From: Gymnopilus junonius
Lineage: Eukaryota; Basidiomycota; Agaricomycetes; Agaricales; Galerinaceae
Assembly (NCBI GenBank): GCA_015501075.1
Contig: JADNYJ010000020.1
Coordinates: 186,001 to 250,000 of the forward strand
Direction: 5' to 3'
Length of the DNA stretch: 64,000 bases
A program made the position numbers and the translations under genes. Each line of letters starts with the position of its first letter. Within the stretch, counting starts at the first letter, position 1. Under the pieces are notes generated by a model that searched no databases, was not told the origin of the DNA, and saw nothing but the letters and a program-made list of their open reading frames with translations. Below are positions 11,343 to 22,326 of the stretch, in pieces.

Positions 11343-12344
11343 TTAAAGAATGGGCATTTTGAAAGTCCTGTCTCTGAATGTTAATATAATTCCGTTTAAA
11401 GCACAGAAGTTGACTGACCTCAACCGAGTATAGACACCTAATATAATGGCCAATGGAGCTGCAGTGTATGAAACGAAGCGAACGAACCAGGAAGCATACT
11501 TGCTACCCCAAGTTGACCAAGCACCACCCAGATGCACAGTGAATAGCAACAGTGGAAAAAGAATATAGCCGGAAACCCTATATGGCATAGATTGGTGAGA
11601 ACGAGGATAGACATTACCTTCAGGCACTTGCCTATGATACTTCCATAGTGCCTTAGCTTTCATTCCGCCGCCAAAAAGAACACCGCCAGACCATACACTC
11701 CCTGCGCCTAGAAACATTTGGAAAAAAAGCCAAGCCATACAAAATAGTCCGAGCGTCTGAAAAGTCAGAAGATGTTACATTTTATTAAGAACAACCATTT
11801 TATTGTTCGCGTACCCCATGCCATGTCGTGAAGTGATTTGAACCGCGAAGCACCTTATTGTAATATACAGCACTCGTTCCTAAGACAATTGAAGGGAGAC
11901 CAATAAAGACAGCAATCTGATGGCGTGCCAAACCTGCAGCTTTAGTTTTTGGCTGGTTCGTTGGTTGAAGGGTGATAATTCCTTCGGTAAGGATATGAAG
12001 GTTGAATGTACGTAGCATGATTAATGAGGCACATGCCCACCGAAAGCGAAAGCTAAAACTGCCAAAGATTGGAGAGTAGGATGCAGGGCGAACCAGCCTG
12101 ACTGCTGGGGATTGTTTATGAGGACTATAGTCCAAGTTATGAACACGGAGGTCTTATGAGCGTTTTGAGTACCGAACCGCGAAAGGCTCGACGAAGTTGA
12201 ATAGTCACCGAAGCTGCAAGCTAGAAAGCAAGTGAGTATTATACGACACCTATATATGATATTGCTAAAACTCACCAATGCAATCTGACGAGAAACGGCA
12301 TCACCTCGGCGTCCTTCTGGTTGCGGTTCCATCTCAAAGGACAT
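11343..12344 (-). CDS. Eukaryotic cytochrome b561-domain membrane protein
   Basis: Polytopic haem protein of the cytochrome b561 superfamily, normally moving electrons across a membrane with ascorbate-like donors. After an acidic N-terminus (MSFEMEPQPEGRRGDAVSRQ) the spliced frame gives about six membrane spans. Spaced histidines suit haem ligation: FALHPTLQSLAVLAFAFG, ARHQIAVFIGLPSIVLG, HFTTWHG, ALWKYHR and LLFTVHLGGAW. Introns include one of 56 bases ending AAG, one of 57 bases ending AAG, and 11578..11631, a GC-AG intron starting GCAAGT that sits inside the YHR-VSGYILF junction. The last short intron (45 bases) leads to a basic tail and stop at 11343-11345. Fungal homologues are usually annotated only by domain, so the physiological donor is unknown. 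Confidence 0.8.
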
Positions 12345-12607
12345 GGTGGTACAATGTTGGTTGGTCTCCAGAAAGGGATGTCAAGGCCAAGGTTTCCCTT
12401 TCTCAGGCGACGTGGCCATGGGGGTTGGCGAGTGAAGAGGAGAAGGTATTCCCATGGTCGTGGGCACAGAGCATATCGGTAAAGAGTTTTGAAAGAGGCC
12501 GTTTAAACTTTATTTATTACCTACCAATTTGGGATCATTGATGATTATAGCCGCCATCCGGTTCCGATGATCTAACGCTAACTAACGACACTAAGAACTT
12601 AGCCGCC

Positions 12608-15302
12608 ATGACCTCTATTAATCTCCCTATACTACATTTCAACGACGTCTACCGCGTCACTCCTCAGAGAATATTGCCCGGTACTTCGGAAACTATAGAT
12701 GTCTCTCAATTTGCTGCACTGGTAAATGACATTCGATCCCAGTGGCCTCAACGGCCTGATGGAGAGTGGGATGGTTTGATTCTTTTCTCTGGCGATGTAT
12801 TCTCTCCTTCTGTGGAGAGTACTGTCACCCGCGGAAGCCACATGGTGAAGTTTGCTCAAACACGATGTGATTTCGAATTCAAAAGACTGATATTCTACAT
12901 TGGCACTGACCAGGTTCCGGTACTTAATGAACTAGGAATAGACGCTGCTGTTGTCGGTAGGTGCGAATTGGAATATTGTGAAAACCCATTTTATTTCAGC
13001 ATTCTGTCGCAGGTAATCACGATTTTGATTTTGGTGAGGATGATTCTCTTCATACTTGGATCATCAAGTTCACACTAAGCATTGCCCCTAGGATACCCTC
13101 ATCTTTCCAAGTTGATTACTAATACCAATTTTGTGAGCGAATTTGTGTGCGAGTCCTCTGGGTTTCTTCGGAGGCTTAAGAAAAAAATAGCCTTGGCTTT
13201 TAAGCAATATTATCGATACCTCTACCTCTCGAGTTCCAGATTGTCTGAGGAAGTTCTCTATCATCGAAAGAGCAGGCCTTCGTATTGGATTTATTGGTCT
13301 CGTAGAGAAGTATGCCTTGAAGGTTTCATTCCAGGAGCATTTGGCTGACCAGTTCTTGCAGAGAATGGATTGCAACAGTTTCTTCCTGGCCTCCTAATTT
13401 TATTTACAAATCTATGAAGGAAACGGGGCTTGAACTTTCTAAAATTCTTCGTGATCCACACGGAGAGTATCGCTGCGGTCTTATTATCGCGCTGACACAT
13501 TCCAGGTGAGCATTTTCGAGGGTTCACACTACATTCTGTCAATCCACCTATGTAGGTTACCCAATGTCAGCGGTATTTCTGTGCCCTCCTCTTCATGGCC
13601 TGATCATAGGACTATAGGACATAGGTCTTGCAAAAGAACTTTTAGCTTTGTCTCCCACTGCACAGGAATCCCATCCTATTTGCTCAAAGCACGGTGTCGA
13701 CTTAATCCTTGGCGGACATGACCACATTTATTTTGTCAGTCATGGCGTTGGCTCTTGGGAAAATCACGATCTCACGAAAAAGGTGCTTGGAGCTGAACAT
13801 GATCATGGCGATATCTTGGTTATCAAGAGTGGTACAGATTTTCGCGATCTCAGCGAAATAAACCTCAAGTTGGTACCGACGGCAGCGAATAATGTACGGA
13901 GGATGGTTATTTCTGAAATTACAGGTTTGCATTAAATTTGACATTCTTTGTTTGCCATTTAATCACAAATCTTACCAGGAAAAAGACACATTGTTGAACC
14001 AACATACAGAAAATCACAGCCTGTGTCCAAACTACTGAAGGTTCTCTTGGGTTCTGTATCATGTGCTCTGAAATCTCCTGTATGCAGGGCTGCCGTAACC
14101 CTCGACGTCCACTCCTCTCATATCCGGGTACAAGAGGTCTGCTCACCCTTTTGTCATGGGCGTCTTTATGCTGATCGTTTTCAAGTCCGCTGTTACAAAC
14201 TGGTTTGCCGACATTGGGAGACATGTATATGACGATGCTTTATGCATAAAAGGTCGCGGTGGTTCTGACGGTGTTCTTTTTTGTGCCGGAACTTTCAGGG
14301 GTGACTCTGTTTATGGACCAGGTACCGTGCATCGCTCTACTTTACTTCAATAGTTTGATTTATATCTGTTTCAGGCGTAGTTACCATGGGCGATACTTTG
14401 GAAATCCTTCCATTCCAGGACCCTATTGTGGTCCTTGAAATAGACGGTTTGACACTGTGGGAAGCACTGGAAAGCTCGCTTAGCACCTGGCCAGCACAGG
14501 AAGGGTGTGTCTCTGCCTTGAAGTGGAAGCCTGAGTAATTGTTAATGGAAAACTATAAAAATAGTCGGTTTCCGAGCATCGCTGGCTTCCGCGTAGAGTG
14601 GGATTCTCGAAAGTCGCCAGGGGAACGCGTCACTGGGATTTGGGTCATGACGCCAGCCTCTCAGACCCAGGATAATAAACTGAACGACATGCAGTATAAC
14701 AAAGAACCGGTCAAGAAAGAGTCTGGTGACAGGAAATACACAATAGTCACTCGAGAATATATGGCTCAAGGACACGATGGCTTTACTGCTCTCACAAGAG
14801 GCAAGGTCCTTATTGACGGTGAATGTGGGTCAACCTTAAGCACTATTGTTAGGAAATATTTACTCGGTAGGTTGCTGTCTTCGTCCATGCGACAAGCTTT
14901 TAACTTCAAATCCTAGCGTCTAAGTTTGTCAACAAGATGATTCGCCACAAAATACAGAGCAAAAGAAGAGAGTTCCTTCAAGATGCCAATAGGGTGACTA
15001 TCGACGATCTGCATAGCCAGGCCGGGGATGCGCCAAAGAAGCATCGATCAAATGGTGCCAAACTTTGGGAAACTGCCATTGATTTGGCCATTCACAAAGC
15101 TCGCACGAAGTTCCACTACCAAAATCACTTTAAAATATGTGAAACTGAGCACATGAGCACAGTGGACCCTTTTGATGGGAACAGTGCCCGAAAAGGTCAT
15201 GAGTGTCTACAAAAGGCTGAAGAGGAGGATAAAGACTTGCCGACGGTATCTCCAGAGATCGACGGGCGTTTGAAAGATATAGCACGGCCGATAATTGCTT
15301 GA
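12608..15302 (+). CDS. Metallophosphatase/5'-nucleotidase family protein
   Basis: Calcineurin-like metallophosphatase joined to a 5'-nucleotidase C-terminal domain, expected to hydrolyse nucleotides or related phosphoesters. Metal-binding motifs appear in order after splicing: LHFNDVYR, ILFSGDVFSPS, VVGNHDFDFG, ALTHSR and LILGGHDHIYF. A 5'-nucleotidase-type substrate domain follows (DGVLFCAGTFRGDSVYGPG, MGDTLEILPFQDPIVVLEI, FPSIAGFRVEWDSRKSPG) and then a charged tail of about 120 residues. About a dozen introns of 49-69 bases; that before SAVTNWFADIG uses an AAG acceptor (14183-14185). All joins keep frame, so this stretch is clean sequence. No signal peptide is evident, suggesting an intracellular enzyme. 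Start chosen at the ATG directly before the first metal motif. Confidence 0.87.
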
Positions 15303-15418
15303 CTGTCTTTGAAAGTACTTATACTTGTTATAACTTGTAAGTATGAACAATTGAGTTTGCACAAATGGAGCGAAAAAAAGTTAACGACATATCGCGAAAG
15401 TTTCAAGGAGCACGCAAT

Positions 15419-16086
15419 TCATTCGGGAGAGGAAGCTATAACAATATCCAAGTCTGTTGGAGGATCTCCTGACACTGTCCTAGTATAGTGTGCCAATAAT
15501 CCGGCCGCACTTCCCAAGCCGGCTCCTCCTAGTATTACTATAGGAAAAGTTTAAGTGCGGAAAGCCCCATCAAATTTGAACTCACAATGAGCAATATTGG
15601 CACGCTTCCAGAAAATAGCAGGAATGAGGACAGCTCCCAGAATACTTCCGACAGTTGAATGGTCATTCCGCCGTAAATTATCAACCTACGCAAGAAATAT
15701 ATATCATATGGACCATCCATGTGTGTCAGAAGGCACAAGATTTACGCACATCATACGCCATTTCGACCCGTTTAGCTCTAACAGATTGCTCATTAGTATA
15801 TGCATACCGCAGATAGGTCACACCTCCAGTTGCGGCTGCACCTGGATGGGTATCCATCAATCATTCATCATTTCTTAAAATTCCGAAACTTACCCGCCAG
15901 GCCTCCGATCCAGGTAGCCCTGAGTACCCTATTCAAGGAAAGGCCTCCTCGTCCTCTTCTGCTGATGATGTATGCAATGTACGCGGGTGGGACGAGTACA
16001 GATGCCCACTGGTAACCTGTATTCATTGACTGCCGGACGAGATATTTCGTATCCGCTGCATGTGTTGCAGATGTCGTAGAGGCCAT
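15419..16086 (-). CDS. Small membrane protein of unknown function
   Basis: I do not recognise a named family. Exons 15894..16086, 15750..15841, 15586..15685 and 15419..15537 join in frame to about 167 residues. The N-terminal part contains YQWASVLVPPAYIAYI followed by Gly-rich segments (GGLSLNRVLRATWIGGLAG, GAAATGGVTYLRYAY). After the conserved-looking RAKRVEMAYDVDNLRRNDHS come two more hydrophobic stretches (VGSILGAVLIPAIFWKRAN, LILGGAGLGSAAGLLAHY). The pattern suggests three or four short membrane spans with glycine-zipper-like packing, as in some mitochondrial inner-membrane proteins. Introns of 48-64 bases with good splice sites and clean frames support a real gene. It lies between two genes pointing in different directions and has no obvious functional partner. 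Confidence 0.7.
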
Positions 16087-16374
16087 ATTAGCGATTGTGC
16101 ACTGTGGTCTAGAGGATTTCAAGAGGGGTAGTATACTTATGTTATGTTTCAAGAACACCATCATTCTCACTGGAGGGAAATGCAATGACGTTAGCTTATG
16201 TAATCAAGGCGCATTTAGAACCAACATTGTAAGTATTAAAAGTTGTACCGTAAAGATAAACGATTGAGGCTGCTGAAAGGATGTACAATTAGGATTAAAA
16301 AGATGAAATTTTGACCAAAAAAGCCAATTATTAATGAAGAGCATCGGGCAAGATAGGAGAGGTTAGGGCAATCG

Positions 16375-18172
16375 TCAGTCATCTTGAGCACTACGGTTAG
16401 GGGCATTAGGCCAAACGCCTTCTTCTTTCCATTTATCAATGATTTTTTTGATGTTTTCATGGTTAAATTCCGGTCGTAACAGTTTGTAGCCGATGACCTG
16501 CTTGATCTTCGAGTTGTCCAACCCAACGACATGCTTATCCAGGGTATACTTGTCCATGTAAGCAGATACTGGGGTATTGGTAATCGGAGGATTTGAGTTT
16601 AAGAGCATTTCAGTCCAACCTTCGACGTGTTGTTCGTTGATATCTTCCAGGTCGTCGACGAACTAGGTTGCAATATATAATTACTTTCCACGGACTAGAA
16701 TTAAAATATCATGCGGACCTTGAAAACGGTGCTTTCAACCAGATTGAAGAATTCGAAAGGAGTTCCAAAGAAGGATGAAATCATCTTCCCAGTGCTGACA
16801 AGAGTGCTGTTTGAATCATCGACCTAAAAGTAGACATTTACCAGGAGACGGTAGAAGACATCATAGAATAAATTACCAAATTGAACAACGGCGCGACAGG
16901 GTTCTGATCATGAGGGATCATGCCTTCCACTTCTTTGACTTTACTCTTGTCATTGTGGAAATGAACTGCAACTCCCGCCAATGTTTCGGCAGCCTTTCGG
17001 CCTTGACTTGCTGTCCAGTTAGCGCATGCCCATGCAGCGCCCGCGACGTCGTCGACGTGCACCGAATTTGTCGGATTCTTGCCAGGAGACCACCTGGGCA
17101 ATTGTGAGTTTGTGGTATCCTTGATACAATAGAAAGCTTACATAGATTTCATTGGCTTCTTCATGTAGCCGTAAACGGACGCAACGGTTATCGCAGAGGC
17201 AACTACGTTCGTTATTGGGCATGAGCCTCCGGTGGAAGAAGCTGACACTTACTATTACCGAAGTTGGTGTAAGGTCCATAAACAAAGCCGATTCTCAGTA
17301 TGACAAGGTTCAAGCTAGATCCGAAAATGAGCCATAAGACAAACAAATATCCAAAAAAGTGTCACTTCTTAATAGATGCCAGCATTCGAAGAGATTCATG
17401 CCACCAAATGCCCATCGTCTCTGCGGGCTTCACGTCGTCTGTCTCAAGAGCAGCAGTTTTGCCGGATGTCTCGTAAAAGGGATGCTGAATCCTGACATAT
17501 GCTTTGACATTACGCTTCGAAGCCTCCAGACCCAGCAACCGAGCAGTATTGAATGTGGTATTAATTTGTATCTTGGGAAGGAAAGTAAGTACAATGAGAT
17601 AATTCACGAGAGATTGAGCTCACCAGTTCGCTCCGATCGTTCCTTACTTCTCCAGTAAAGTCAAAAACATATTCAAAGTCTGATTTTTCCTCCGGAGGGT
17701 CAAATGCAGATTGGATAGCGGCTTAGGGAGTGTGGTGTAACTTTTATATGACCTCAATGCAGGGTGTAGTGGACTTACTTGCAACAGTCAAATTAGCTTG
17801 ACGATATTCAACCTGCGTCTTCCCAAGAACCTTAGTGAACTCGGGGCCGATGTAGCTATTATTTTCGTGTCTCAGGTCAGGGGTTGTCTGCCAAGATGAA
17901 TAAGACTTACGTCGTTGGTGGGTGTACGGAGTACTTGTCAACGATCCGCAGATTCTGCAGTGGCGCCCGTTAAAAAATAGGCAGAATATGCGCGCAAAGG
18001 GTACACACGGAGACTTTGGCCTCTCCTTCTAATGGGACCAGAAAGGCGGCAAGAGCTCGAGAACATGTGTTTAAACCACCTGAAGCGAAAAGGGTCAAGA
18101 AAAGGAACAAGAGACTCTTACGTGGCACAAACCAAAGATCAAGACAGACGGCTTGGTAGATTCAGCAGCCAT
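16375..18172 (-). CDS. NAD(P)-binding Rossmann protein, NAD-dependent epimerase/dehydratase-like
   Basis: Extended short-chain dehydrogenase-like protein. Eleven exons: 18133..18172, 18009..18079, 17911..17954, 17779..17855, 17624..17722, 17368..17571, 17259..17314, 17142..17202, 16877..17093, 16719..16823, 16375..16662; all introns are about 48-56 bases. The nucleotide-binding start is VLIFGGLNTCSRALAAF, formed only after the first intron is removed. Later segments resemble the epimerase core: YVFDFTGEVRNDRSEL, INTTFNTARLLGLEASKRN, LVILRIGFVYGPYTNF and VHVDDVAGAAWACANW. The C-terminal ~100 residues (VVGLDNSKIKQVIGYKL, ENIKKIIDKWKEEGVWPN) look like the usual substrate-side end of epimerases. 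A classical YxxxK is not evident, so catalysis is uncertain and a binding or regulatory role is possible. Confidence 0.75.
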
Positions 18173-18347
18173 GACGGGTCTGCTGCCCAGCCAACTTAGA
18201 TGGAGAGTAGGATTAAAGATCAGCGACCTTGGTCGTATCCATCATTGGCTTATATAATCGGATGCAAAGTGTCCATTTCTAGAATCAAATTTGCCAAGTC
18301 AAGTTTACTTCCGTTCAACAAGTATGTACGTAGTAAACAGACTTATT

Positions 18348-19578
18348 CTACTGGCCTTCCAAGAATTTGTACACTGAAGAGAAGTCTTTCTTAGATAGCT
18401 CTGGTCTCTCCTGTACAATTCTTGAATATATATCTTTTGCCGCCTCTGCGAGCGGCAAAGGGCTATGCCTCTGTTGGGCAGTATGACTTGCAAGGCCCAT
18501 ATCCTGTCAAGAAATAAATGGCATTCATGTCTGAGGTAAATTGATAAGACGTACCTTGAGCATGAGGCTGGTTGCGAAACCACCTTCATAGTTTCTTTCG
18601 CAAGGAGGTGTCTTTCCAGGTAGTGCGGAGGGAACGGGATTGTTCACAAACGAAGACCAACATGCTCCTGTACTACTATTGATCACCGAGGCAAGGATAG
18701 CGGGGTTTAAGCCCAGCCTTTGTCCCAATAGCATCGCTTCAGCAACGACTATTTGCTCCACGCCAAGGATGAGCTGCAGGTCTGTCAGAGCACTGTATTA
18801 TTTATGACAGGACCCCGTTTTCTTACATTATTACATATCTTAGCTGCGAGGCCTGCTCCAGACGGTCCACAGTGTATAATCCGTTGGCCCATGAGAGTCA
18901 GGATTGGCAATGCTAATTTGAAATCTTCTTCGGTACCTCCGACTAGGAAGGAAAGTGTGCCAGCCGTGGCTCCAGTTACCCCTAAGAAAGCAAGGAGGAA
19001 TAATGTAGCTGTATAACGTCAACCATGTCTGATGAAGCTCTCACCACCAGATACGGGAGCATCTATCATTTGTGCACCTGTTTGTTTGACATCAGAGGCA
19101 ACTTCGCGGGCAATATCCACATCCAATGTGGTGGAATCAATGAAGAAAGTTTCTTTTGAGGCGCTGACCGACAATTTTCGTAGAGCAGGGATAACAAAAT
19201 CCGAGTAGACATTCTTAACCTCGGGAGAAGAGGGAAGCATGGTAACGATGCGATTAGACATCATTGTTGCACTGTAAAGTTAGTATAAGTAATTGAGCAC
19301 TCCTTGCAGGAATCAGGGCAAACACACTGTTCCGGATTCTCCGCAAAATCGATCACTGCGTTAGGATGAGCGCTCATAAAGTTTGTACAGAACAATTTTG
19401 CAGTTTCCGGGTTTGCGTCACACACAACGAAGTGCGAACCATCACCTTGACGGTGTAGTTTCGAGAAGAGGTTATAGGCCATCTGATATCCCATTCTACC
19501 AAGCCCAATAAAGCCCGTCGTTTTTGGACGAGAAGCCGCATTAATTGTGGACTGCAGAGCTCGAAGAGAAGGTCGCAT
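18348..19578 (-). CDS. 3-hydroxyisobutyrate dehydrogenase (mitochondrial valine catabolism)
   Basis: Oxidises 3-hydroxyisobutyrate to methylmalonate semialdehyde with NAD. The first ~18 residues (MRPSLRALQSTINAASRP) look like a mitochondrial presequence. They are followed by the nucleotide fold GFIGLGRMGYQMAYNL. After one intron comes SNRIVTMLPSSPEVKNVY, FFIDSTTLDVDIAREVA and the family signature QMIDAPVSGGVTGATAGTL. The catalytic-lysine region is GAGLAAKICNN, and the C-terminal helical domain reads AEAMLLGQRLGLNPAILA and NNYEGGFATSLMLKDMGLA-like sequence. The intron after ICNN ends at CTGCAG|CTC; the upstream CAG would break frame. About five exons, no frame anomalies, and length close to the family norm. 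Upstream of the start lies a 485-base gene-free stretch that should hold the promoter. Confidence 0.92.
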
Positions 19579-20063
19579 TGTAGAGGAAGGTTTGAAACGT
19601 GGATTGCAGAGAAATGAACTCAGAACTGAGAGGATGTTGAACTGGGGAACTTAGGGGCACGCCCATATAAATATCGGAGATTGTCACTACCGGCCCGGCA
19701 GTCTTATTTGCCGAGCTACCAATGAGGCTAGCCTTATTTTCAACTTTCACTTCTGCAGGTACTATGTATACTGTACGTTACTTTACGATACTGTAGTACT
19801 TGTAAACTACTCAATAACATTGGACTACAGCAGTCCAGCAGCAAGGGTGACAGCGGTGTTCTAAGAGACTGGTACCCCACATTTGAGTATTTATGTCCGG
19901 TTTGTCATCCATAAAAAAGCTGGGGGTGTAACGTGCACTCCACCACTATGGAAGTCAGGAAGGGGCTGGAAAGCTAAAACCTTGGTCCTCAAAGGTCGAT
20001 TGCGCCTATCAAAGGGGTAAAATAGAAGATTCTGACTATCAGGCATAAGGTAGGTTCACAGAA
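19579..20063. other. Gene-free stretch between the HIBADH start and BMT2 stop
   Basis: No supported coding exon in either direction. It must contain the promoter and 5' leader of the dehydrogenase gene and the 3' end of BMT2. There are short runs such as CTGTATACTGTACG near 19770, but nothing I can name as an element. Confidence 0.6.
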
Positions 20064-21092
20064 TTATGGTCCATGATCCTCTTGTCTGGCGCCCTCATTT
20101 AGAAGGATGGCAAAATTATTCCTGTGGCCAGTCCGAAGGGCCACCTTCTTGTCGAACGAATGCGCTAAGGTCTTCGGTACAGCAGTTTTTTGGTAGAGCC
20201 AGTAGCCCATTTTCCCGTTTTCTCGCCATCTCGCGCGTTTCTCCATGAACCCGATTGCTTCCAATAAACGCTTTAGACTATCGAAGGTCAAATACCGTGA
20301 GTTCGCAACACACGGAAGAGGAAGCTAAATGAAAGTCAGCTTGACACAGATGAGGATCTTAATGGTAAGTTTACTGCAAGAAATAGTAGTCCGTCGGGTG
20401 CTAAGAATCTGTAGGCGAGCTGAAGCATCCGCCCTGCCAATAAAGACATAGGCGAATGAGTAAAAGTCGGAACATAACTTGCGAAGTTCTGACCTCTGTC
20501 GACTGGGACTGGAACGAAGTTTAGGACTAGACTAAGACTGATCGCGTCCCACTTGTGACGGTGTTGCTTCTGGTCAAGGAGTAGAAAATCTTGCTCAATT
20601 ATGTTTGGATGGCGTGAGCGCAAATCTATTGGCATGGAATCAATCCACAATGAACTAGATTGAAAGTTATCCGGCTTCAGAGCTCCAACCTCAAGCAATC
20701 TGGAAAGGAAAGTCAAGTCGAGTAGGAGAATAGCGAAATGTGAGGGCACCGCCGCACCGTAGCCTATGTTCAGCACCATACACATGATGAAGGTTTAATT
20801 CTTCCATCCAATTGATGAGGATTTTTTCACTCCCTCCACCCCTCTCTTCTCGCTGGCCTAAAACAGATAATTGTTGATAGCGCTCCAACCCTCCGAGTGC
20901 TTTTATTTGGTCATCAATATGCGCTAGGGATTGCTGATGCAGCTGAGAATCATTCTCGAGTTGCTTGCGGCGCTTAAGGAGGACATGGTACTGTCGGATA
21001 ACATTTCTGCATGCTTGGGCTGCAGTCGAAGAGTTGAGATTCGAGTTCGGGTCGGAAACGATTGGTTGTTTTCGTTTCTTAGCCTTTGGCAT
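20064..21092 (-). CDS. BMT2: 25S rRNA adenine-N1 methyltransferase Bmt2 (SAMTOR-like fold)
   Basis: Nucleolar methyltransferase that makes m1A in large-subunit rRNA in yeast; the human homologue SAMTOR (BMT2) senses SAM. N-terminus is basic (MPKAKKRKQPIV), then a helical segment with CRNVIRQYHVLLKRRKQLEN and ALGGLERYQQLSVLGQ. After splicing, the methyltransferase core follows: LLEVGALKPDNF, WIDSMPIDLRSRHPNIIEQD, DAISLSLVLNFVPVPVDRG and MLQLAYRFLAPDGLLFLALP. The conserved end is LPLPCVANSRYLTFDSLKRL and ARWRENGKMGYWLYQK, with a Lys/His-rich tail. Introns are about 50-75 bases. The first donor lies two bases after the apparent one at 20786, needed to keep frame. Matches the yeast Bmt2 layout well. 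Confidence 0.88.
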
Positions 21093-21274
21093 GAGTAACT
21101 GAAGTCAAGTTCATCTGTGACCTATTCTTGCACTTGACCCAATGCATCTAAAGTCAAGCCGCGGTACGTCTACGTTCATATACCGTCTGGGAAGACAACT
21201 GTCCCTAATGCAGTTTCAAAGGGCGTCTAATAGCTCTAGTAGTCTTTCCGTCCTTAAGCGCCCTTGCGGTTTCG

Positions 21275-22207
21275 TTGATGTTTGGACGCTTCCTAGGTGC
21301 CAGGATGGACCTTGAATTACGCAACGATTGCCAACTTGAAACATCTTCTGCACAGTCCTATCTATTACATTACACTGGATATCACATCTTCGACAGAGCG
21401 CTATGCCTTCTCATCACATTTTTCCACAATTTAATGAAATCCCCGAAATCCCTCGCCTTCCTGACATATGCTCTCGGGACGGGTGCGCCTTTAGTTGTAC
21501 TCCCTCTCGTGGAGGCCTACCGAAGGGACCGACACCTTCTTGTTGCATATCCAGTTATCTGGGGTCTCTTCACCCAGGTCGCCACCATCGGAGTCGTATT
21601 TCCTATCTACAGCCTTATTCTCATCTTGACTGGAGGGACAAAGAAAAACCGCAATCTGAGCATACGTTCCTTTACGCAGGCTGAAGCAGAAGCCATGATT
21701 TTTGGCTTAAGTATTGGGGCGGTCATTCCTTCAGTGGCTATGGTTACTTTGAAAGATGCACATGTCACCGCGATTTGGCAACTTTATCCCTTAATCGTGT
21801 CTATTGGTCAACTTGGACATCTATTATTCCGGCCAGTGTCACGACATCGAGAGTCTGGATATAGAATATTGCAAGTCCTCTACCTCGGAGCTTTCCTAAT
21901 TTCATCTTCTATCCACATTTCCACAGTTTGGCCGATAATGGGTGATTTCACTGAAGTCAAGTCACTCCTCCTACCCTCACTCCTTCCCCTCCATCCAACC
22001 AGAGTCATGAATGACCACCTACTGGACTTTTTAAAATGGGATATCATCATTTCTTATTCTTCAGTGGCACTAACCATGCTTTGGTTTGCGAAGAATGCCA
22101 ATCAACTCTTCAAAATACTGCTTTGGTTCAGCGTTGCTATACCTGCTTTCGGATTTGGTGCAGCCGTTATGGGTGTGGCGATATGGAGGGACAGTGCACT
22201 GCCATAG
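21275..22207 (+). CDS. Intronless polytopic membrane protein of unknown function
   Basis: A single uninterrupted reading frame of 310 codons with seven or eight predicted membrane spans, for example FLTYALGTGAPLVVLPLVEA, TIGVVFPIYSLILILTGG, AMIFGLSIGAVIPSVAMVTL, ILQVLYLGAFLISSSIHIST and LWFSVAIPAFGFGAAVMGVA. No classical transporter motif, signal peptide or catalytic signature is visible. The overall look (Gly-Thr-Gly turn after the first hydrophobic region, VFPIY motif) recalls fungal multi-span proteins found beside terpenoid genes, but no such genes are nearby and I do not assign a function. Lack of introns is unusual here. An internal ATG at 21305 could be the true start. Divergent from BMT2, 182 bases apart. 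Confidence 0.72.
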   Translation: MMFGRFLGARMDLELRNDCQLETSSAQSYLLHYTGYHIFDRALCLLITFFHNLMKSPKSLAFLTYALGTGAPLVVLPLVEAYRRDRHLLVAYPVIWGLFTQVATIGVVFPIYSLILILTGGTKKNRNLSIRSFTQAEAEAMIFGLSIGAVIPSVAMVTLKDAHVTAIWQLYPLIVSIGQLGHLLFRPVSRHRESGYRILQVLYLGAFLISSSIHISTVWPIMGDFTEVKSLLLPSLLPLHPTRVMNDHLLDFLKWDIIISYSSVALTMLWFAKNANQLFKILLWFSVAIPAFGFGAAVMGVAIWRDSALP

Positions 22208-22326
22208 TCCTTGAGAATCAGATGCGACTGAAGCTCTATATCCTAGTATAACAAATCGGCCTGTACAAGTGCATAGCACAATGATGCTCATCGAAAGGCA
22301 TTTCTATACAAATGACATACATAAAT

